Shown piece by piece: positions 18,401 through 21,694 of a stretch of DNA of 21,694 bases (positions are counted from its first letter, which is position 1; every line of letters begins with the position of its first letter). Below the pieces are notes generated by a model. That model was given only the letters and a program-made list of their open reading frames with translations, did no database searches and was not told where the DNA came from. The stretch lies in IMG/VR virus record IMGVR_UViG_3300021364_000194, positions 1-21,694 of that record. One strand, 5' to 3'. The position numbers and the translations under genes were made by a program. This DNA comes from a virus.

Positions 18401-20652
18401 AGGCTTTCTTTTTTAGTACGTGCCCTGGGGGTTTGTTGTACTTCTTCTCCCACTCTTTCGCCATCTTGGGCTTGTTCTTGTGCATCCACCTGCGTTGCTT
18501 CTGGCTCTTGAACGGCATCTGGTTCCTCCTTTTTTATATCCTCCTTTACAGCTACTTGTTCAGCTTTACCTTTTTTCAATGCCTTAACTTTAGGCTTGGC
18601 AGCAGTACGTTTACCTCTTTTAAGATTTGCTTTCTTAGCTTGTATAGCTTCTTGGATTATCGGGACAGTAGTTGTTTGATTATTTGCCTCTGCTGTCTCA
18701 AGAGCACCTTCAAGATTTTCGAGAGATACATCTGGAATTCTATCTTCAACAGTTGGCTCAACAGTAGGGTTTACTATAAACTTGTTGACAGCCTCAGTTT
18801 GTTTCTTTGTAGCCTTTCTATTGTCAACAGGTTGTGTAACCTCCTCAGCAGTGGGTGTTAAGACAGGTTCGTCCTGAACAAATATATTATCAGGGCGTGG
18901 CATTCTAGGTGCATCAAAAGGCAATGGTAACTGCGCCTCTTGAGGAGGAGACTGTGTAACTGTCTCAGGCTCAGCTGGGGTTGGTAGTGGTAAATCTAGC
19001 TGAACTGGATCAGGATAACCAAGGGGTAGCTCTTGTTGTACAGGTATTTGTAAACCTGCAAACCCAGGTTGCTGAGATGGTATTCTATTTTGCAACTGCT
19101 CTGGGTCAAACATATCAAGCTGTGCTTGCTCAGGGCTAACAAGATTACCTTGCTCTTGACTTTCTAATTGTACGCCCACTCCAAGATTTGTTTCTGGAGG
19201 AAATAGTTCGCCTTGAAGTGGGCCTTCAGGTACAGGAGCCGTACCTAAATCGGCATCAGGGAACAACTCACCTTGGGGAGATTCTTCTTGTACAGTACCT
19301 CCACCTTCATCAGTTACCCCCCTACTATCTAGTAAGTTAACCTCGTTTGTATCACCCTTACGGAGTCCACTAAGTCCTGTGATTGGGCCACCAACAGCTG
19401 CACCTGCAGCTATAGCGTTAATAAGTTGTATACCGTTCTGCTCTGTGAATAATTCTTTTTCATTTAGTAATGCATCTGTACCCATAACAGTAGACTCTTG
19501 TACGCCTTCTGCTATACCTTCTGCTGCAGCACCAGCTCCAAATCCACCTACGATACGTTTGAATGTACTACTAGCCTTAGCAGGATTTAGAAACTTACTT
19601 ACGACAAATGCTTCTGATAATGTCTCGGCTAAAGCGTACGGTACACCTGCACCTAATGCAGCAAGACGTTGTCCTGCCCCTGGGTCTTTCATTTCTGCAG
19701 ACTCAAGAAGTTGTAGATATGTGTCACTAACACCTGTTCTGTAGTTATTACCTATAGATGCAGCTATACCAGACATGCCTTTTATTAATGCATAGTCTCC
19801 TTGATCTAATCTTTCTCCACGCCTCTTCTTGGCTACAATATCCATTATACGTTTTCTGAACTGCCCTTTACCAAGAGCTGTACCAACGCCTGTTAATACA
19901 CCAGTTATAGGATTACCTGTTGCAACTGTAGCTGTACCTGCACCAACTAAGAACGCACCCATTGATTCAAGAAGATTTGGCCCTTGTTGTGCTAGGTTTG
20001 CTAAGAACCAATCAATGGCTTCACCTTCTTTTAATACGTCATCTGTAAATGTTCTTTGAAATGGCTCTTTACGTCTTAGATCTTCTGTCTGTTGTTTTAT
20101 ACCTTCACGCCCGTACTCACTTAGAGTTTCAGAACCAATAGAATCACCAAGAAAAGCAGCGCCTGAGTAGTAAAAGTTTTGTAGGTTATCGAAACCAATA
20201 CCAAGGTTCTTACCCATTAGACGTAGCTTGCCTGGGTCTCTGATATCTTTTATGTATTGAGCATATAACTCAGGATCTAACCTGTTAAAACCTTCAGGCA
20301 AACCTGTGGGTGTTCTACCTAGATACTCAGGAGTAGCTGATCTATCTGCTGTTTGATAATCATCAGCATCAAACGTAAGACCATTTACAAATACTTGATT
20401 GGTAAGCTCATTGAATCCGACACTGGGCTCTTGTATGTCAGCAATTCTATTTACTTGACCTGCAGAAGCGATGCCTCTAGCAAAACCACTTAGATCTGGT
20501 GCTACTAACTGATCAGTCCCCATAGCTCCATAGTTAGAATAGAAGTCAGTAACCCTTGGCACATCAGGATTAGAGTCCATAGAGTTTAGGGTTCTTGATT
20601 GGAAAGATTGTAGTCCTGCTTTACCATATGGATTCAAGTCTTCAAGTGCCAT
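12439..20652 (-). CDS. Giant polyvalent-type virion/ejection protein with LPD38-like C-terminus
   Basis: About 2737 residues. I use ATG 20652, one base past the upstream stop, with AGGTGG upstream; GTG 20667 would add five residues. Order of parts: an N-terminal ordered region with glycine/alanine-rich amphipathic or hydrophobic segments (near 230-260 and 370-420) suited to membrane contact; a disordered Pro/Gln/Glu region (about 440-880) carrying clamp-motif-like repeats and LKRGK repeats; an HESMGH motif at 1369-1374 with Glu1420/1421 downstream; long helical regions; and a C-terminal stretch (about 2290-2475) with AMYNRPPIARGG, YMYKQFQVIATQ and GLPGAEDLLDI, which resembles large polyvalent protein-associated domain 38. 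Such proteins are packaged in the virion and delivered with DNA. No RNA polymerase motif was seen. It contains a nested gene at 18300-18518. Confidence 0.88.
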   Translation of the reverse strand: MALEDLNPYGKAGLQSFQSRTLNSMDSNPDVPRVTDFYSNYGAMGTDQLVAPDLSGFARGIASAGQVNRIADIQEPSVGFNELTNQVFVNGLTFDADDYQTADRSATPEYLGRTPTGLPEGFNRLDPELYAQYIKDIRDPGKLRLMGKNLGIGFDNLQNFYYSGAAFLGDSIGSETLSEYGREGIKQQTEDLRRKEPFQRTFTDDVLKEGEAIDWFLANLAQQGPNLLESMGAFLVGAGTATVATGNPITGVLTGVGTALGKGQFRKRIMDIVAKKRRGERLDQGDYALIKGMSGIAASIGNNYRTGVSDTYLQLLESAEMKDPGAGQRLAALGAGVPYALAETLSEAFVVSKFLNPAKASSTFKRIVGGFGAGAAAEGIAEGVQESTVMGTDALLNEKELFTEQNGIQLINAIAAGAAVGGPITGLSGLRKGDTNEVNLLDSRGVTDEGGGTVQEESPQGELFPDADLGTAPVPEGPLQGELFPPETNLGVGVQLESQEQGNLVSPEQAQLDMFDPEQLQNRIPSQQPGFAGLQIPVQQELPLGYPDPVQLDLPLPTPAEPETVTQSPPQEAQLPLPFDAPRMPRPDNIFVQDEPVLTPTAEEVTQPVDNRKATKKQTEAVNKFIVNPTVEPTVEDRIPDVSLENLEGALETAEANNQTTTVPIIQEAIQAKKANLKRGKRTAAKPKVKALKKGKAEQVAVKEDIKKEEPDAVQEPEATQVDAQEQAQDGERVGEEVQQTPRARTKKESLKKGKVKKQSVQADTERDTTVNAEEKKSETKESVKDDDIIERTFTDDDGVTRTQLIADGRVVSDVAGPTKAASLKRGKRKVAPDVTKSETTTTKKPQQVDPRDRKPVETLNVKEQWDANRPAEDAPKREDFPKNLRGELDKLTPQQARDVWTNRLQPDGSSALELLSDSVATKIIIYTLDNMKLESRGVKSFNTQQMESLFQYLLDASLFNENNKEGRDYLANFKIKRPEFVSAVTRVVPLGLAQGNLNAETNTLWFDVAINVGALPSLKRLLKTDASFASYNQIESATFSSEQIIENNIETNEVELTSFGGMSAAIYSDKTKGPVALARKMAVLIGTIKTDIIKSENSPAVQQLNRLYQGTSKIKPDLTYEINGKPLSMYFDASGKLKLRPHNTYGINRLGKEYPINGFKLSPVTMEENRLLNLMASNITQEDKVKARKEMEAKQLSAEERETFESMLSGYMGEKNQALARDMVSTGQVKLFNPRSKGTKLKRGEVSTLDTDLVQDTDLDDIFADMGIAEKGNTLLFDDDKPVKVMTVGKAKLLARNMLSKFTNKPNLTVAKDLADLQQVNPELYNRIIAARPDVENKMISGMSIGKEIAIFSDYIHGEQHLKFTLVHESMGHFGLRSLVKESQLKTFLDNIYNTSPFLKDSADLYMQNHKVDKYVAIEEAMANYVGALETSTVAKIANFIQKILNKLGVKNWMDSAPYWVNQLRRYVRDGEIPGGVSPKQVALNIEALATSNVGMFSAATLNLGSDSFRQMYVSVGESNMNSIVKTIGSRKLTENLGRAAEQVQTLDNMANKSLGLSLMFDIFRRQAQTAKSILSEVDHITRSATRARWLGLNSKALTSDEEVAVGKILAFGHEYFKTIATESKLKEYGDIVVQDPLTKRPILNQPVLAQALAETQLTDAQIKNGFEFEQGGLKQQSGPLVPDWDPENNERHALMREVYLAQREGLNYIQARVALGKYLGAIRQYEANRDKIQGLSSQFTAADMGVFAEIQEVFSKLYQANARQSDGKMRPTAKGVRDSEAFLNGITRALWQSEAVNDLKAMKSDDSANESKPTQLAINIINEWNQKNPDDQIDMTNMVSGLERMNKYDLVDPNKEGKPRDQVVMDLIQKPIKNQIITETQLMNANVFAKQGIFAGYTPIKRRGKKQLRFQMYDENGNPTKIDPRFSSAFPYYQDDDPDKLAVMAKDYNTAIKDTVFEVPVSGKPNETLTQKVTAVAIVEDTSGGTSSVTSFNYDEFANVLNTLGIDIDPIERERIVVALTRQHEKARNTLMKDFVEGFDKDVFRAIAETIESQAAIAAKNEHRTDIDIVMADTNNWQLPKKYVDNVYQELLAARQGDNKEATMIAQEKFDRMLRMYIETAGESPGSPAAEYKYVDKYNREQVAKPKGKANRYKDKAAELLEFYSQQGDIAVSAEDAFSKSDTLSQFKSLAVLFQLGGSIAAGLINLVSQPLMALPLMATYNTKTGIGGGYGWANTTAALSRANMNLKRPGWGDPDWIKKNVIDNSNYGTYGLSEDEAQFIYRQTKRGILDAALVNSLAGRARGNFFQNGTATAVSRGYMSVFATAEQINRRAVALATYRLEKKRRMAANPNLKDGDFLVDDQLSDVVIPADNPDLYYIEDKVNEMVTKSQGDYAMYNRPPIARGGWAQYLYMYKQFQVIATQIVRVLPPQGRVYYLSALFLVAGLKGLPGAEDLLDIIDTLRAKFGGLVGAKGSVPTEVQIANFLSSFVGTPEFYLRGAGDYVAVGGTIGSRLSLGDLFPLTGVFLPGASTVQELKNFAGPLFAAGYGGATMAYDLAMLPTKSNKGNELMRIAQNSPIAGLRNIADTAIYLDTGDVINARGYTVVKDVGTGATVMRFLGFYPKEASRVNDAIRITKRIVDNQKEITKSFRDEWVRAFLMKDRRAMRDIERAVKEHNSVHGKKSPFFIDDFRGKAKRAAKSASEGAGARFLKTTPKSTRDNVSDLIENFYGVSLN
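18300..18518 (-). CDS. Nested gene in the +1 frame of the giant gene (small basic phage protein)
   Basis: A 72-codon gene lying wholly inside the giant gene, same strand, different frame. Its ATG (18518-18516) is preceded by AGGAGG at 18530-18525 on the minus strand with a six-base spacer, inside a longer A-rich AAAAAAGGAGG. The product begins MPFKSQKQRRWMHKNKPKMA and continues with KEWEKKYNKPPGH. That is the hallmark of a short protein found widely in phages, usually as an independent small gene. The remainder is very Lys/Arg-rich. In the giant protein the same bases encode a disordered Gln/Glu/Lys-rich stretch (residues about 712-784), which would tolerate overprinting. Function of the family is not known to me; a basic virion or DNA-binding protein is a guess. 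Confidence 0.78.
   Translation of the reverse strand: MPFKSQKQRRWMHKNKPKMAKEWEKKYNKPPGHVLKKKASKKVKSKSRVFRLTRNETLPSMPRRRSRRPKKA
18525..18530 (-). promoter_or_regulatory. Internal Shine-Dalgarno site for the nested gene
   Basis: AGGAGG read on the minus strand, six bases before the nested ATG at 18518, within AAAAAAGGAGG. A second AAAGGAGG lies just upstream (minus strand, near 18548-18541) without a usable start codon after it. Both are in codons for Lys-Glu-rich residues of the giant protein, so part of the match could be due to amino-acid composition. Confidence 0.65.
18916..19275 (-). repeat. Cluster of six clamp-binding-motif-like peptides in the giant protein
   Basis: Within 120 residues of a Pro/Gln-rich disordered segment the giant protein has QGELF (460), QGELF (480), QLDMF (511), QELPL (540), QLDLPL (551) and QLPLPF (574). 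The bacterial beta-clamp binding consensus is QL[SD]LF, with a six-residue form QLxLxL such as QLSLPL in E. coli Hda. QLDMF and QLDLPL fit well; the others fit partly. Binding to DnaN is inferred from the pattern only. Confidence 0.5.
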
Positions 20653-20653
20653 G

Positions 20654-21694
20654 TTACTGAGATCCACCTAACTGACCAAGTAAGCCAATTTGTTTCAACG
20701 CTATTGAATATGGGTCTTGAGCTGTAGTTCCTGTGCCAAAGCTAATTTCAGGTATAACTATAGGAACCCATTGTTCCTCCTCTTTTGTTTTACCGTCTGG
20801 CCCTTTTGTTTCTACAGTTGTTTTCTGATAGCTTCTCATTGGAATGCCACCTTGAGTAATTGTAATTATACTTCCGTCATCAGCCTGTTCCATTTTAGTT
20901 TCTGCGTTCTTCTCTAGAATATTAGCAATAGATTGTAGACTAATCTTATTTGCTTCTTCTAGCATCTTAAGTTTAGATGCAACTCTTGCCTTAGCATTTG
21001 CAGCTTCTGTTGCTTCTATTGTGCTTCTAAATTTAGAATCAACTACAGTACGGTATACTCTGGTAACATTTTCGTCAGTAAGACCTGACAAACTTTTATC
21101 TATGATAGTGCCATCAGGCTTTATAAAATCAAACTTACCATCAGACCTAGCTTGAATTAAAGCAGTGCCTCCTGTAAATGCATCTAGCACAGCGTTTAAC
21201 CTACTTGGATTTCTTGTATTTTTAAACTGTTGTAGTGCATCCATAGCTTGCATTACGTACAATGCGGAATCAAGAACCATTAAATCAGCTATGCCTTTAG
21301 CATACTCTGGTCTGTTTATACCAGTGAGTCCTGCTCTTCGCATATTTTCAATACGCCCAGCTATTAAGTTTCTGTTCTCCAAAGCTTTACTAAACTCAAA
21401 ACCAAATCTATTTGGATTCTCAGATAGCTTAGTAACTATCTCGACAGTTTTCTTAGGGTTATCAATTATTTTTTCTGATGTGCTTTTTGTATCAATACCA
21501 ACATCAGTAACATTTGTTTTTGTCGGATCAACTGTTGCTGTTCTATCAGTGTTATCTATGGGTGTTTGAGATGGAACACCACCAGTATTAGCAGTAGTTG
21601 TCTGGCTAGGCATCCCAACTGTATTACCTTGAGTTGTAGTACTTGCTCCTGATGGTGTTGAGCCAACGGTGGGAACATTAGCTGTTACTGTTTG
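20654..21694 (-). CDS. Phage internal/structural protein, 5' end beyond the window
   Basis: The frame runs from the right edge of the window to TAA at 20656-20654. An ATG at 21613 would give 319 residues, but no ribosome site precedes it and the frame stays open for another 27 codons to the edge with the same Thr/Ser/Gly/Pro-rich composition, so the true start is probably outside. The visible protein has a disordered N-terminus (repeats such as SQTTTANTGG, VPSQTP), a helical core at about 50-260 (of the 319-residue form) and a Gln/Gly-rich tail. It lacks recognisable catalytic motifs. The giant gene starts one base after its stop, so the two are a coupled pair of probable virion core or ejection proteins. 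Confidence 0.7.
   Translation of the reverse strand, partial: QTVTANVPTVGSTPSGASTTTQGNTVGMPSQTTTANTGGVPSQTPIDNTDRTATVDPTKTNVTDVGIDTKSTSEKIIDNPKKTVEIVTKLSENPNRFGFEFSKALENRNLIAGRIENMRRAGLTGINRPEYAKGIADLMVLDSALYVMQAMDALQQFKNTRNPSRLNAVLDAFTGGTALIQARSDGKFDFIKPDGTIIDKSLSGLTDENVTRVYRTVVDSKFRSTIEATEAANAKARVASKLKMLEEANKISLQSIANILEKNAETKMEQADDGSIITITQGGIPMRSYQKTTVETKGPDGKTKEEEQWVPIVIPEISFGTGTTAQDPYSIALKQIGLLGQLGGSQ

Larger units (their letters stand above)
16915..18624 (-). repeat. Five LK[RK]G[KE] peptide repeats in the giant protein
   Basis: The giant protein carries LKRGK at residue 677, LKKGK at 692, LKKGK at 751, LKRGK at 824 and LKRGE at 1242 (codons at 18610-18624, 18565-18579, 18388-18402, 18169-18183 and 16915-16929). 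The first four are mostly flanked by Ala or Ser before and Lys/Arg after and lie in a low-complexity charged linker. They could be basic nucleic-acid contacts or protease processing sites. The sequence alone does not decide. Confidence 0.6.

Noticed and set aside
17822-18861. Two long plus-strand reading frames (17822-18370 and 18109-18861) opposite the giant gene
   Set aside because: They are antisense to the charged, low-complexity linker; their products are Ser/Phe/Leu/Cys-rich in the way expected from reverse-complemented Lys/Glu/Gln codons, they lack ribosome sites and match no family I know.
12439-20652. Virion RNA polymerase (N4-like) as the identity of the giant protein
   Set aside because: No T7-type RNA polymerase motifs were found on reading through the protein; the C-terminus instead resembles LPD38 and the middle carries an HExxGH block.
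1-21694. tRNA genes, CRISPR arrays, insertion sequences, attachment sites
   Set aside because: No gaps long enough outside genes, no regularly spaced repeats, and no transposase or integrase sequence were seen.

Overview
The window is a gene-dense piece of a tailed double-stranded DNA phage genome (Caudoviricetes). The evidence is a complete phage replication module, small overlapping genes with strong Shine-Dalgarno sites, and a giant polyvalent-type virion protein on the opposite strand. Base composition is moderately AT-rich and the standard code is used. No integrase, repressor-like lysogeny module, tRNA, CRISPR array or insertion sequence is visible. Host and environment cannot be read from the sequence. 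The combination of a Leu762-type family A DNA polymerase with a giant LPD38-like protein resembles uncultured aquatic podovirus-like genomes; this is an inference.

Layout. (1) Positions 1-2660, plus strand: the 3' end of a VWA-like (DUF2201-type) protein, two phage proteins of unknown function, an HslV/proteasome-like Ntn-hydrolase, and an HTH protein fused to a DUF6378-like domain. (2) Positions 2657-12447, plus strand: the replication and recombination block. It holds a proofreading family A DNA polymerase, two small unknown proteins, a Cas4/RecB-like nuclease with Fe-S cysteines, a VRR-NUC nuclease, an SNF2-type helicase, two conserved phage proteins, an OB-fold-like ssDNA-binding protein with an acidic tail, a small HTH protein, and an AEP primase fused to a DUF927-like helicase. 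Most of these genes overlap by 1-38 bases, which suggests one translationally coupled operon. The only sizeable gaps in it are an 18-bp palindrome that abuts the nuclease start codon and a 62-base spacer before the primase that holds a 13-bp hairpin. (3) Positions 12439-21694, minus strand: a virion or ejection module. A T/S/G-rich internal protein enters from the right edge and is followed at once by a protein of about 2737 residues.

The two transcription units converge with their stop codons overlapping by nine bases, so there is no intergenic terminator.

The most notable signals are: a 72-codon gene nested in the +1 frame inside the giant gene, with a near-perfect Shine-Dalgarno site and a recognisable small phage protein family start (MPFKSQKQRRW); a cluster of six short motifs in the giant protein that resemble beta-sliding-clamp binding motifs; five LK[RK]G[KE] repeats in its linker; an HExxGH motif; and a polymerase carrying leucine at the position equivalent to E. 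coli Pol I Phe762.
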